Below are positions 1 through 12,769 of a stretch of 64,000 nt of DNA, one piece after another. Positions within the stretch are counted from its first letter, which is position 1. Every line of letters starts with the position of its first letter. The notes under the pieces are model-generated. The model had not been told where the DNA came from. It did no database searches and was given only the letters and a program-made list of their open reading frames with translations. Source of the DNA: Macrophomina tecta (taxonomy: Eukaryota > Ascomycota > Dothideomycetes > Botryosphaeriales > Botryosphaeriaceae); NCBI GenBank assembly GCA_024180945.1, contig JAKSGN010000037.1, positions 377,501-441,500 of the forward strand. Reading direction: 5' to 3'. A program made the translations under genes and the position numbers.

Positions 1-1802
1 TGGGGCAAATTTCCTTGAGCGTGCCATTGAAGTAGGCAGTAGGGATCCAGACCTGCAAGGGAGCTTGTTAGCGTTGCGCGCCGTTGTATTCCGTGCCAAG
101 TGCCTCCTTACCTGCGGCTCTGCGTTCTTCACTGTTGTCTCGAATATTCCGGCATCGCCCGTCGTCTTCGTGTTGCACGTGAGCACATCCACAATCTGCG
201 CCTGCGCGTGGAAGTTGGTGTCGCCAATCTGGAAGGGACCAATGTCATCGCCGCCCGCTTTCTGGTTGGTAATGACGGCAATCACACTCTTGTCGTAACC
301 CTTGCGGATAGCCACAACATCACTTTCGGCATAGATGAATCTCGTCTTGTGCGTCCAGTAGGGGCTCCAGTAAGTGTAGGTGGCGCCTGCAACCATGGCG
401 TTGCGCGCAAAGTTGACCTTCTTGACCAGCTGGTACAAAGGGGCCGAGGTGTTGTATCCGGAAAGCCAGAGAGCCTCACGGTTTCCAGGATCCTCGCCAC
501 CACTGAATGCCTGCTCCGCGCCGTAGTACAGAATGGGAATGCCGTCGCTCAGCAGCGCAAAAACGATGGCGTTCCTGACATGTTGCATGTCGTCGGTCAA
601 GTGGTGCAGACGACTGACATCGTGATTCTCGGTGAAAACACCCATGAGAGTGGGGTCGTGACAGGTCTTGTCGAGGTCGTCAACCGCGAAAGCGAGCTGG
701 TTGGTGGGGACCGAGTCATTGGCAAAGACATCGATGATCGAGTACCATAGAGGATAGTTCAAGACAGCAGAGACGGCGTTGATCATGTAGTTGCAAATGT
801 ACTCGGTCTGAGAGGTGAAATCTTCGCCGATGGTGTAGGTGTTGACGACACTCTCAAAGTCGTTCCAGAAGGGCTTGGGCACGTGCTTGACGGCGTCGAC
901 ACGGAATCCATCGACTGCGCAGGTTCGTCAGAAGGCCCTGCGTCTGCGGTTACACAACATTGGGGGCGAATGCTTACTCTGATAATCGTTGATCATGCGT
1001 GTTCCCCAGTCCTCAAAGTATTTGACAATGTCGGCATCTTCAGTGTTGATGTCGGGCAGCGACAGTTGGTCGTTTCCTAGCCAGCACTAATGTACGTCAG
1101 CAATTGCGCATCGGCGGGAGCAGCCTGATCATCTCACGTTCTGGTAGTTGTCGGGATTGCTGTAGTCGGTGATGTAGCAGAACTTGTGGAAGGCGGACTC
1201 GGTGTTGAAGGGTTCGGAGAAGTTAGAGTACTGGACTTCATTGCCAGGACCGGGCCACGCCAAGTTATTGGCGACATAGTCGATCATCAGGTACTGCGGG
1301 GCGTCAGCTACAGTTGAAGGATCACGAAGTGGGGGGGAGGCGCACCATGCCGCGGTCGTGGACGGCCTTGGACAGGCTTTTGAGGTCATCCTCGGTGCCA
1401 AAGTACTCGTTCAGCTTGCCCGGATCCTGCTGCCAGAAGCCGTGATAGTTCTCTCCAACATCCCATGTGCCCTCGAGGCCTTTGGTGACGGGCGAAATCC
1501 AGATCTGGGAGAGACGCGTTAGCTGTGCTTCTGACGCGGCCCATCTACCTGCGGCGCCAACTCACGGCGGTGAAACCCATGCCCTGGATGTAGTCGAGCT
1601 TGTTCTCCAGGCCCTTCCAGGTGCCGCCGCAGTGGAGTTTCTTCTCGACATCGCAGGGCTCGGTGGTGGAGCCATCCGTCCGGGCGAAACGGTCGACAAT
1701 GACCTGGTAGATGGAGCGCGAGCGCCAGTCGTTGGTGGTTGCGGACCAGGCGGCCGGAGCCAGCAGCGAGAGGAAAACGAGTGACTTGGTTGAAAACGAC
1801 AT
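1..1802 (-). CDS. Secreted GH13 alpha-amylase-like enzyme, AmyD/AgtA type (3' end beyond window)
   Basis: This gene encodes an extracellular GH13 enzyme acting on alpha-glucans. Exons read 1802-1566, 1504-1346, 1293-1138, 1086-978, 914-112 and 52-1, about 505 residues before the edge. The start gives a signal peptide ([20 protein letters not shown]). A Taka-amylase-like barrel follows ([12 protein letters not shown] near residue 30). Region II is GFRVDAVKH with the nucleophile Asp, the acid/base Glu lies in YTIGEDF, and region IV is ENHD. Region I reads DYVANN, so the usual His of V-A-N-H is Asn. Aspergillus GPI-anchored AmyD/AgtA proteins are known to vary at conserved active-site histidines and to act as 4-alpha-glucanotransferases rather than plain amylases. 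The gene is divergent from alpha-1,3-glucan synthase, as amyD is near agsB, which supports a wall-glucan role. The C-terminus and any GPI signal cannot be seen. The family is certain; the AmyD subtype is inferred. Confidence 0.9.
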
Positions 1803-3138
1803 TGCTGGGACTAGTAGCTTCGCGGCATCAACGCAACATTAACAGCAGCAGAACCTTGAGCGCCCGCGACGTCAGATAACGGGAATGCGGAGTGAGAAAA
1901 GCAGCAGGGCTGGTGATGGGAACGGACCGACTGGGCGCGGCCGGTGGTCGAGGGGGGGCGGCGCCAGCGTGGGACCGGCATGCTGATGGCAGACCAGGAG
2001 CGGCGTGCATGCAGACCCCGGCTGGAGCGGCGAGAATGGTGGGTGGGTGTGCCGGGGCTTGTGCTCGTATAGGTGAAATTGATGGGCGCAGCCTCTCAGG
2101 CGAACCGCAGGCCCGGACCGGGACTGGGCCCAATCGAGCGTAGCGCTATCGCCCAAGCGAGCGGCCTTTTTTCGACCTCGCCCACATCCACCCCAGCGCA
2201 CCAATGCCCGCCGCCTGGGCCTGTGCCCGATGCTTCCCACGATGCCGCCAGTGACACGCCGCGGACCAGAGTTCACCACCGTCGCCGTCGCCGCCCCCAG
2301 GGGCCGCTCGCCCACCGCCGTGCTGCTGCTGCTGCTGCCCCCGCGTCTCGTCGGCGCTGCTTCCACCGCCGTCACTGCCCCTGCGTCCCTCTTGGCCGCA
2401 ATGCCACCGTCGGCCTCGTATCCCGGCTCACGCTGTCTCGTAATCCGACCAGCCCTGCAACATGGTGGGCGGGGGCGTGCGTGGCGGCGATCCACCGCTC
2501 GCTTGGCCGCTCGTGTCGAATTCTCGAGAAACGGCCGTGTTTTGTATCGAAGACTAATACGGGCAGTCTGTGCGCCACGCTCACCACATCCTGAGGATTC
2601 AGCCATGCCCGCGCAGGGCAAGCCACCCTCGTTCATTGGCCCGCCAGGCTCATTTGCAGCTCCTCCGCGACCCATAGCCTTGCGCAGAGCCTCGATCAGC
2701 CGGTGCCGGTCTGCCCTAAGCCTGCCGTATCTATCAATAGCATGGAGCGCGCGCGGACTCTGCTCGCCGCCGCGCTGATCCCAGCGCACTCCTCCCAGCC
2801 GAGCTCTTCCTTGCCCGTCCACCGGCTTATCTTCCATCACCTACACGCGTGCCCGTTTTCTTTCCTCCAGCCCAAGTCAAATCACCTACCGCCTCCCCTA
2901 ACCTAACCCTCCTCCCCCCTGCTCGTATTTGCGATTATGCCACTGCCGCTCTCGGCCAGGTTCAGGAGGAATTAGCACCATTTCCATCGAGTAGTAAAGC
3001 AAAAGGCCCGGCTCGGTACTAACCGTACCCGTCAAGCTCCTCGCTCACCACTCCGCAGACGACGCAGAGAGAAGTCACCACCGTCTCTCTGCTCCCTGCA
3101 GCCCTACACTCGCTTTTGTCTTTTTTCTTCTTTGCATT
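1803..3138. promoter_or_regulatory. Shared divergent promoter region of the amylase-like gene and alpha-1,3-glucan synthase
   Basis: The two start codons lie head-to-head 1.3 kb apart. No convincing gene lies between them: the open frames here (for example 2840-1872 minus) are arginine/proline-rich, low in complexity and mutually overlapping. The last 35 bases before the synthase ATG are strongly pyrimidine-rich, as is common just upstream of fungal starts. Coregulation is inferred from the layout; no factor-binding site was established. Confidence 0.6.
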
Positions 3139-6100
3139 ATGGCGCGCCTGGGTCTTTCGTTCGCTACTGTCGCTCTCTGCTTAATACAGACCTGGGCTCT
3201 GCCGTACATCGAGGAATACGCAGACTGGAACCTTAATACCAAGGAAGGCGAGACCGACCCGACCAAGTACTGGGGCGAGTGGGAGAACCATGAGTTCCAC
3301 CCTTCGCCAGACAACTGGCGCTTCCCCTTCTACACCCTCTTCCTCGACCGCTTCGTCAACGGCGACCCGACCAACGACAACATCAACGGCACCCTCTTCG
3401 AAGTCGACATCACCTCCAACCAACTGCGCTATGGCGGCGACATCGAGGGCCTCCTCGACACCCTCGACTACATTCAGGGCATGGGAATCAAGGTTCGTCG
3501 ACACCCAATGGCGGTGGAAGGCACTGGCGCAGAACTGACGCTGGACTAGGGCCTGTACATCGCTGGCAGCCCGTTCATGAACTTGCCGTGGGGCGCCGAC
3601 GCCTACTCGCCCACCGACCTGACGCTGCTGGACTGGCACTTTGGCAACATCACCATATGGCGCAAGGCCATCACCGAGATCCACGATCGCGGCATGTACG
3701 GTATGCAGTGATCTCCGCCCGATGTGCATGGCGATCGGTGCTAACGCGGTCGCAGTGATCCTCGACAACACCATGTCCACCATGAGCGACCTGATCGGCT
3801 TCGACGGCTACCTGAACGGCACCGCGCCCTTCAAGTGGGATGAGCACACCGCCATCTACAAGACCTCGCGCCGCTACTGGGACTTCGATGTGACCAATGA
3901 GCAGACGGACGATTGTGATTGGCCCAAGTTCTGGTCCAAGGACGCTACGATGGTGGGATCCAACGTTACGGACAACTTCAAGAGCTGCAAGAAGTCCGAG
4001 TTTGATCTAGTGAGTGTACATGCCCGCGACGGCCCCAATCTTGGTCGCTGACAGTTCGCAGTTCGGTGATGTCGAGTCTTTCGGAACATACCCCGAGTAC
4101 CAGAAGCAGTTGTCCAAGTTCTCTTTCGTGCAGGACCGTCTCAAAGAGTGGCAGCCGACCGTACTGGACAAGCTTAAGCTCTACTCTTGCATTGCCATCA
4201 ACATGCTGGACTTTGATGGTTTCCGTATCGACAAGCAGCTGACCATCACCCTCGAGGCCCAGGCCAGCTGGTCTGCATACATCCGCGAATGCGCCACCAA
4301 GGTCGGCAAGAAGAACTTTCTGATTTCCGGCGAAATCGTGTCGGACAATACTCTTGGTTCTATCTATCTCGGCAGGGGCAAGGAGCCGCAGATGGCCTTC
4401 AAGACCAACGATGAGGTCTTCGACGCCAACAACAGTTGGCCGAATGCGCCCGCCGTGTACATGCGTAACACGAGCGCCGTCGACGCCTGGGCGTTCCATT
4501 ACTCGGTCTACAGAAGTTTGCTGCGTTTCCTGGGCATTGACGGTATCTACGAGGCCGAAAGAGACATTCCGATTGACTGGGTCGACGCTTGGAACGAGAT
4601 TCTCAAGACCAACGACTTGATCAACGCGAACACTGGTGAAATCGACCCTCGTCATCTGTACGGAGCAACCAACCAGGACGTTTTCCGCTGGCCCGGTATT
4701 ACAAACGGCACTGACAGGAACTTGGCCGGTCTTTTCATCACGAGTTTGGTGATGCCCGGAATCCCAGCACTTTTCTGGGGTGAGGAGCAAGCGTATTATG
4801 TCCTGGAGAGTACGGCGGACAACTACATCTTCGGTAGACAGCCCCTGTCCTCTTCGCTCGCGTGGCAAGACCACGGCTGCTACAGCATTCCATTCACAAA
4901 GTACACAAACTTCCCGCTGAATAAGTCCTTGACTGGATGCAAGGACGACACTGTGAGCATGGATCACCGTGACCCTTCGCACCCGGTTCGTAATATCATC
5001 AAGCGCATGTATGAGTTGCGCGAGCAATTTCCCACGCTGAACGACGGTTTCGAGCTGCAAAAGCTCTCCAATTTGACCTACTGGATTTATATGCCTGGTT
5101 CCAACGGCACAGGCACGGAAATGGGTATCCGCAGTGTTGTGAGGAGGCGTCGTGAGGGTCTTCAAGATTTCTCCTCGTCGGGCGGCGCGGGTAACCAGCC
5201 TGTGTGGTTGCTTTATAGCAACGACAACGTCACGACCACGTACGATTTTGATTGTTCGGACAAGAACAAGTCCCTGATCGCGCCATTTGACAGTGGAACC
5301 ACGGTCAAGAATCTTTTCTACCCGTATGAGGAGTACACTCTCAAGTCATCGCTGTTGAAGCTGGGTCTGGAAGGCCAAACAGGTAACAACGGCTGTCTGG
5401 ATTCCATCGAGATGAAGCAGTGGGGTTTCAAGGCTCTTGTCCCGGTCGATGAGTTTGCGGAACCTTCTCCTGTGATCACAAAATTTGTCCCTGGCCATGA
5501 TTCCCGTATCAAGGTGACGAGCAAGCCCACGGAGAAGGAGGAGGTCGACATCGAGTTCCACTTCTCCCAGGAGATGAGCTGCGATTCCCTTACAAAGGCC
5601 ATTTCCTTCGACTCTGACTCGTACGACGGCACAACGCCCACGCTCGACTCGGGCAGCGTGAACTGCACTTCAATGAGCAACACAACTGATTGGGAGTACA
5701 ACGGCGCTCTTCCCAGCGCATGGAAGTACTCTGCAACGCTGAAGAATGTGGCCCACGGCGTTCACCGCATCACAATCACCAACGCAACTTCAACTGCAGG
5801 GAAATCCACTGGAACCAAGGACCACTTCATGATTCGTATTGGCACTGAGAGCAACCCCATTGTCTTCCCCAGAACTGCCAAATTCTCGACCACTCTCCTT
5901 GGTAAGAAGGGCGACGACTTGTATGTTTCTCACAACGCTCCCGGAGCAACCAGATTCCGCGCGTCCAGAGATTGGGGTGCGACCTGGACTGATTGGCTTG
6001 TCTATACCAATGACAACTACACTCTGCCAGCGAAGAACTGGACTGGAACCTCGGAGCAGGCATGGGACGGCGAGCACGTTATTGTGCAATACTGGGGCCG

Positions 6101-9100
6101 TCTGTCTGCCAGTAGTGCTCACCAGCAAGAGGGTGATTTAGACACCGAGAAGATCCGTGCCTTCCCCCACTTGTTCGTCAACGGTCCGTACAACCAGTAC
6201 GGCTACGACGCCGGTCTTGCGAACAAGATGGCGCACAACGAAACTGGCTACTGGCACTTCGACCTCGCTGCTGAGTGGCCAGCCAAATTCCAGTTCAACG
6301 TTTGGGGCATGAATCCCGACGGAAAGCCCGATCAGTCTTTCATCTACGGTGATATCGATGGTGACGGCATTCTTGACCGCCTTCCCCCGTCATCGTTGAC
6401 CGCCAACACGGTGAACATCACGGATCTGCCATCCTCGCCGTACACTTCGTGGAAGCTCGTCGTTTCGTATGATGGACGTTCCCTGACCATGATGCCTGTC
6501 GGACACATGGGCTACCAGCTTGCTCTGTTCATTCTCCTCTGGATCGTGCCTGTCCTCACTGCGGCTGCCGTCATTTACGGTTACATGAAATCCTTCTACC
6601 AGGTCAAATTCAACACCAGCGGTGTTGTGCAGCAGGCCAAGCAGTCCATCCCTCTGGCCCTCCGTCGTAAGATGAAGCGCAAGGCCGAGTACGAGAAGGC
6701 AGCTATGGAGTCCACTCCCAACCTCCAGGTGACGACCGCCGCAGGCTCTCCGGAAGTTTCTGCACTCGCCGCTGAAGCCGGTGGCGGTAAGCGTCGCACT
6801 GTTCTGATTGCTACAATGGAGTACGATATTGAAGACTGGGGCATCAAGATCAAGATTGGTGGTCTCGGTGTCATGGCGCAGCTCATGGGCAAGTCTCTTG
6901 GCCACCAGGATTTGATCTGGGTCGTTCCCTGTGTTGGCGGCGTCGACTACCCTGTTGATGAGGTTGCTGAGCCCATGTACATCACCATCATGGACAAAAT
7001 CTACCAGATCAACGTCGGCATCCACAAGCTCCGCAATATCACCTACGTTCTTTTGGACGCGCCCGTCTTCCGTCAACAAACCAAGTCTGAGCCTTACCCG
7101 CCTCGCATGGACGATTTGGACAGTGGTATCTACTACTCCGCCTGGAACCAGTGTATTGCCGAGACTGTCAAGCGTTTCCCGCAGATCGATCTGTACCACA
7201 TCAACGATTACCACGGAGCCCTCGCCCCGCTGTACCTCCTACCCGACATTATTCCTTGCGCTCTCTCGCTCCACAACGCCGAGTTCCAGGGTCTGTGGCC
7301 CATGAGGACGCACGCTCAGGTCAAGGAAGTCTGCGAGGTGTTCAACCTGGATGAGGAGATTGCCAAGCGTTACGTCCAATTCGGTGAAGTTTTCAACTTG
7401 CTCCACGCGGCTGCCAGCTATTTGCGCATCCACCAAAAGGGTTTCGGTGCGGTTGGTGTCTCTCGCAAGTACGGTAAGCGTTCGTTTGCTCGTTACCCTA
7501 TTTTCTGGGGTCTGCCACAGATTGGAAGTCTTCCCAACCCCGATCCTACGGATACCGCCGAGTGGGACAGAAATGCCGATAAGGCGCTTGAGGATGTTCC
7601 GGTCGATCCTGAGTACGAAGCTGGCCGTGGCGAATTGAAGAGGCAAGCGCAGGAATGGGCCGGTCTGAACCAGGATCCCGATGCGGAGCTCTTCGTCTTC
7701 GTCGGTCGTTGGTCCATGCAAAAGGGTGTCGATCTCATCGCCGACGTCTTCCCTTCCATTCTCAAGAATTACCCCAAGGTGCAGCTGATTTGCGTTGGTC
7801 CCGTCATTGATCTCTACGGACGTTTTGCCGCCATCAAGCTGCAGAAGATCATGGAGCTGTTCCCTGGCCGCGTCTACTCCAAGCCCGAATTTACCGCTCT
7901 CCCGCCCTTCATCTTCAGCGGTGCCGAGTTCGCCTTGATTCCGTCACGTGACGAGCCTTTTGGTCTGGTCGCTGTCGAGTTCGGTCGTAAGGGTGCTCTT
8001 GGTGTTGGTGCGCGTGTCGGTGGTCTTGGCCAAATGCCCGGTTGGTGGTTCACCGTCGAGTCGATGACACCTAAGCATTTGATCCGCCAATTCAAGTCTG
8101 CCATTCACGACGCTCTCGCATCCGACATCGAGACGAGGGCAAAGATGCGTGCTCGTTCTGCCAAGCAACGTTTCCCTGTCGCTCAGTGGGTTGAGGATCT
8201 GGAAACCCTTCAGGGAACATGTATCAAGATTTCGAACGAGCAGGCTGGCAAGCACAAGGGCCTCGGCCTCAAGTCTCCGTCCATGCTCAGTATTTTCAAG
8301 TCTCCCAGGGGATCTCCCAATGCTTCCCAAGTCTCTTTCGGCATGGGCACGCCCATTGGATCCCGTCCGGTTTCTCAGGCACATCTTTCCGTCCCTCCGC
8401 ATTCGCCTGGTCAGCCTTCTCCGCGCCCCGATGACATCTACTCTCCCGCTCTCAATTCTCCTGGATCATCCCCTGGCCAGCACGATGCGCTGTTGCCTCC
8501 TCCACCACTTTTGGGCGCTGGATTTGGCGGCGGCGAGAACAGAGGCAGTGTTGCTAGTTTCAACACGACGTTCAGTAATTCCTCCGTTCTGAGTCTGGAT
8601 ACCGTTGTGGGATCGCGCCACGATATGGCCCTTCAAAAGGTCGACCCGTCCTTCACTGATGCCAACGGCTACTTCTCGAGAGAATTCGAGAAGAAGCTTG
8701 AGAAGCTGAACCCGAGCACTTCGGAGAGCCAGCTTTGCATTGAGGATATCCTGGTTAAGAGCGAGAAGAAGTGGTTCAACACGTATCGCGACGCCAAGTT
8801 GGGTAAGACGCTGGACGACAGCTCGATGCTCTCTCTCGGCCTCCCCGGTACTCGTCCTTCAAGTCCCTCTCCTTCGGGCCTGAGGTCGTCAAGACCCGAC
8901 AGCCCGTTCGGCGGCACTAGCGAAAGAATGACGGAAATGGACGACGGCAGCTACTCGTCCTATGACGAGGCGCATCCGTTTGGCCCCGGATACGACACTC
9001 CCACTGGAATCAGGAAGTTCATGATGATGAAGATCGGCGAATGGCCCATCTACTCTCTCTTCCTTGCTTTTGGTCAGATTGTTGCCGCAAACTCGTACCA

Positions 9101-10369
9101 GGTTTCTTTGCTTTCTGGAGAAGTCGGTCAATCCGCTACGACTCTATACATCATCGCGACGATTTACGCTGTTTCTTCGGTGTTATGGTGGTATGGTTAC
9201 AGGAGGCTTAAGTCCTACTACGTTCTCTCGATTCCCTTCCTGTTTTACGGCGCGGCTTTCTTCTGTGTTGGCGTTGCTCCATTTGCGCTGTCTGCCCTTG
9301 GCAAGACCTGGGCACAGCGAGTGGGATCCGGATTCTACACGGTTGCGTCTGCCAGTGGCTCCATCTTCTTTGCGCTGAACTTTGGTGAAGAAGGTAAGCC
9401 GGCTTTTTCCCTTGTATTCATGATCAAGCTAACCCTTTTTCAGGTGGTGCTCCTATCCAGACTTGGGTTCTCCGCGCTTGTTTGGTCCAAGGTACCCAGC
9501 AGATCTACATCAGTGCCCTCTGGTACTGGGGTTCCGCACTCACCCAACTTTCGGACTCCGGTGTCGAGACCACGACTGCCACTCCTACAGCTGTCATCGC
9601 AGGCGTCTGTCTGCCGTTGTCTGTTGTCTTTTGGGCTGTCGGCGTTGTCATCTACCTTGGCCTTCCCAACTACTACCGTCAAATCCCTGGTGATGTGCCG
9701 TCCTTCTACCGCTCTCTGTATCAGCGTAAGATTATCTTGTGGTTCTTCGTCTACGTTTTCGTCCAGAACTACTGGCTTGCCGCACCATACGGTCGCAACT
9801 GGCGCTTCCTTTGGACAACCAACCACGCCAGCGGCTGGCAGATCCTCATCCTCGTCATCTTCTTTTTCATCGTCCTCTGGTCCGCTCTCCTCTGGTACCT
9901 TGGCCGCCTCTCAAAGTCCCACTCCTGGATCCTGCCCATGTTCGCCATTGGTGTCGGCGCTCCTCGCTGGGCGCAGATGCTCTGGGGTGTCTCCGGCATC
10001 GCCAATTACATTCCATGGATTGGAAACCAGACGGCGTCGGCGCTTGTCGCCCGCGCTCTCTGGCTCTGGCTTGGTGTGCTCGACGCTCTTCAAGGTGTCG
10101 GTTTCGGTATGATGCTGCTCCAGACGATGACTCGCTTCCACAACACCTTCTCCTTGATCGCTGCCCAGTTTATTGGTTCGATAGCCACAATTCTTGGCCG
10201 CGCCACCTCGCCAAACAGGCTGGGTCCTGGACCTGTGTTCCCCAACTTCGCTATCGTGGGAACCGAAGGCCTGGCCAACGCTAGTTTCTGGATTTGCTTG
10301 CTGATGCAGCTCGGCCTCTGCGTCGGCTTCGCCACGTTCTTCAGGAAGGAGCAGCTCATGAAGCCTTAA
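3139..10369 (+). CDS. ags1: Cell-wall alpha-1,3-glucan synthase
   Basis: This is a polytopic plasma-membrane enzyme that makes alpha-1,3-glucan for the cell wall. Exons are 3139-3492, 3550-3700, 3756-4009, 4062-9393 and 9444-10369, giving about 2,338 residues, close to the family size of about 2,400. Order of parts: signal peptide; an extracellular GH13 amylase-like domain (FDGFRIDKQ and a GEI acid motif near residues 300-345); one membrane span near residue 1070 (LALFILLWIVPVLTAAAVIY); a cytoplasmic GT5 glycogen-synthase-like domain from about 1160 (KIGGLGVMAQ for donor binding, PSRDEPFGL near the C-lobe); a Ser/Pro-rich linker at about 1660-1900; then a multi-span C-terminal block thought to export the glucan. 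Reading through the last intron runs into a wrong frame, so 9394-9443 must be spliced. The five-domain order is diagnostic. The head-to-head amylase-like neighbour is the expected partner. Confidence 0.97.
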
Positions 10370-11156
10370 AGGATGACGAAGGGAAATAAAAGCCACGAGC
10401 GCATCTTGATTTTCGTCATTTATCGTTTCATCTTTTTTTACACTCTCGATTTAGCATTTGCATAGTTTGTTTTGTTGTTTACCAAGGCGGGTCAGGTTAT
10501 TTGAACAAACGTTGATACACAATATTCCCTGTACATAGAGAAGTGACATACGCGCACAACAACCACAACCTTTCTAGAAAGATTCTTTCTAATTGGGCCT
10601 TATATCTAATAATGCCTAAAAACTTCATACACACCGACACATAACGAGGACGCGTTATATACGTATATAGGCAGTTTAGTGTCTACAAACAAAATCGAGA
10701 TACCCTCAATTCTTTCTTTTAAGAAAAAAAAAAAAATTTCCTTGCGAACATTATTCGAAGATTTGGTGATTGTGATGCCTTGCGTAGTTCACTGTGTGCT
10801 CCTACAGGCGACTCTCTGAGAGATAGCGTTTTCTTTTCCCCACCCCGTTCAAAAATTTGATTTTCTTCGGTTCTCACAGGCCAAGGGTCACGTGCTGTGG
10901 TCATTCATAGGGGGTTCTGGGCGGGCTTTGGCGTTCGACGGCGATGTCAGGGTTAGGAAGGCTATAATGGCTGCTTTTGTATGTTTTTACCATCGCCACG
11001 TCAATGCGCCCGGCCAGGTTTTGGTTCGGGGCTGAAAAATTGTGCGGGAGCTTCGTGGCGTTTGTGGCCCGACTGCGTTACTTGTATCCCGTCATCAACT
11101 TGAAGCCCTGGATTCACACACGCCCCTCTCCCCAACAATCAAAACTGCACTACTGC
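10370..11156. other. Intergenic: 3' flank of alpha-1,3-glucan synthase
   Basis: This stretch is AT-richer than the genes. It starts with an AATAAA-like site (10385-10390) shortly after the synthase stop, which suits polyadenylation. A 13-base A-tract lies near 10722. I see no coding signal. Confidence 0.5.
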
Positions 11157-11504
11157 TCACCTCTTCCTCCGCCCACGGCAAATCCCTCGCCGCCGCCACC
11201 TCCACGCGCCGTCAGATAGGGCTGGGCAGCTTCGGGGAAATTCTTGGATGGGGCGTGCAACCAATGTCGGAGTGGCTCGTGGCTTCTCTTCGCCCGACGG
11301 AGTCAGGTAATGTGCAACAGCAGCATGATTTCTCGAAAAATCAGTGTTCTGCTGGCCACCAGCTAGCGCGCCTTTGAGCAAGGCAGAAGCTCCTGCCAGC
11401 ATGGTAGTGTGAAGACGCCAGACATGCGTCTGAGTGGATTCAGCAATGGAGACGACGACATCGCCGTCGAAGAAGGTGGGGAATTGTCCGGTGTGATCAG
11501 CCAT
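11157..11504 (-). pseudogene. Possible BTB/POZ-domain gene fragment
   Basis: An ATG at 11504 opens a 115-codon frame. Its first 45 residues resemble the start of fungal BTB/POZ proteins: FFDGDVVVSI, then a short loop, then WRLHTTMLAGASALLKGAL, matching the usual pattern of a 'DGDVxI' strand followed by 'xLHSxxLxxxSPxxxxxL'. After that the frame becomes arginine-rich and loses family character. No good continuation was found in other frames, apart from a possible GTGAGC donor at the end. It lies in a gene-poor gap between the glucan synthase and spo12. It could be a decayed copy, a gene whose introns I cannot resolve, or chance. The BTB resemblance is by eye only. Confidence 0.3.
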
Positions 11505-12769
11505 AGAGCGACTGTTATAGAGTGGTTCAGCAGTCCGTGGTCGTTTGGGGCGCGGCTGAATGTCCTGCGACTGCTTTTTTTTTTTAAGTGAGGGTCTCCT
11601 GGGTAGAAGGGCCGGATGAAGACCTGATGACGACCTACAATACGACTCTCGATAGGAGTGCTCGTGAAGCTTGTGCGGGTCGGAGGCTTTGAGGTTGGAG
11701 GTGAGGCTGATCTCCACAGGTCTGGCACAGCGCTGAGAGATGCAAGAGATGGTGGGCTGGATTTGTTAGGAAATGCTGTTAGCGCTTTCAACGGCACGCC
11801 AAGCACGTTGTGTGACAGTGGAATAGCTGTAAGACGATTGGGTTGAGGCAGATTGCAGGACAAAGGTGGGTGTGAGCAGCGCCGATGCCTTGAGCGCTGC
11901 TGGTTTGGTTGAGAGCCTGAGTTTAGGCCACCGCTTCCTCGTGCGCGCGGGTCTTTGTATAGTGCAGAGGAGACGTGTGAGTAGCAACAGCTCGAGCCAC
12001 CTGCACAGGGCCATCGTCGACGCAAGCGATCCAGCGTCGTGGGGACGGCGAGGCCAGAAGTGAATGACTGACGGCATGAAATTTCTTGGTGCGCATCTTG
12101 CCCGGTCAGCATCCCCTGTGCTTACATCTCGTCTGCCATAGCATTGCGGCCCTTCATCCTCGGAGACTCGTAGTCTACATCCGCCAACATGGAATCCTTC
12201 GCGCGAAGGGGCAGATGCTCTGCCAGCCGAGTATGCACAGAGATGCTTATGGGATGAGGTGCGGACGATAGCAGTCTAGGTCATTGGAAGGGGCTAGCGG
12301 ATTCCGCAGCGAGGATGTGCAGGGCTCTGGAGGCGGGTCTTTGTCCGCCAGCATGGCCCCGGGCATTCCGGGCAGGTTCCTGTCGATCCACATTGCACCC
12401 CCGATTGAATGGGCCGAAGAAGAAGGTGATGATGATGAGTCAATGGAGAGCCTGTCGAGGCGCGGCATGGCGACGGCCAGGCCGGAACGGGAAGGCGACG
12501 CGGCAGCAGCATTGGCGGGTCAACCAGAAGGAGATCATCACCATGATGCAGTCGAGAGTTGCCTCTCGCGGGCGATGGCGTCGGGGGTGGTGCAAAGGCG
12601 GCGGTTGCTGGGCCAACAATCGGGGCCCTTTGTTTAACCCGCCAGCTTTTTCGCCGCCGTCGCTGCCTCCATTTAAACCACTCCCAACACGCTCCTCCGC
12701 TGCCCAGCTCGACCATCCAATCTTCCGCCAGCTCAATTGCACTCCCACATCAAGCCTCCATTCCCCGCA
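11505..12769. other. Intergenic, no supported gene
   Basis: The longest open frame (12112-11363 minus) is Ser/Pro/Arg-rich, has no recognisable domain and overlaps the possible BTB start in another frame. Bases 12650-12769 form the pyrimidine-rich promoter and leader of the spo12-like gene. Confidence 0.5.

Noticed and set aside
1872..2840. A 322-codon minus frame in the amylase/glucan-synthase gap
   Set aside because: It is Arg/Pro/Gly-rich and overlaps equal-quality frames on both strands, as expected for GC-rich promoter DNA.
3978..7214. Long antisense open frames (395 and 274 codons) inside the alpha-1,3-glucan synthase gene
   Set aside because: They mirror the biased codon use of the sense gene, have no domain features and lie wholly opposite conserved coding sequence.
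11363..12112. A 249-codon minus frame between glucan synthase and spo12
   Set aside because: Ser/Pro/Arg-rich with no motif, and partly overlaps the possible BTB start in another frame.
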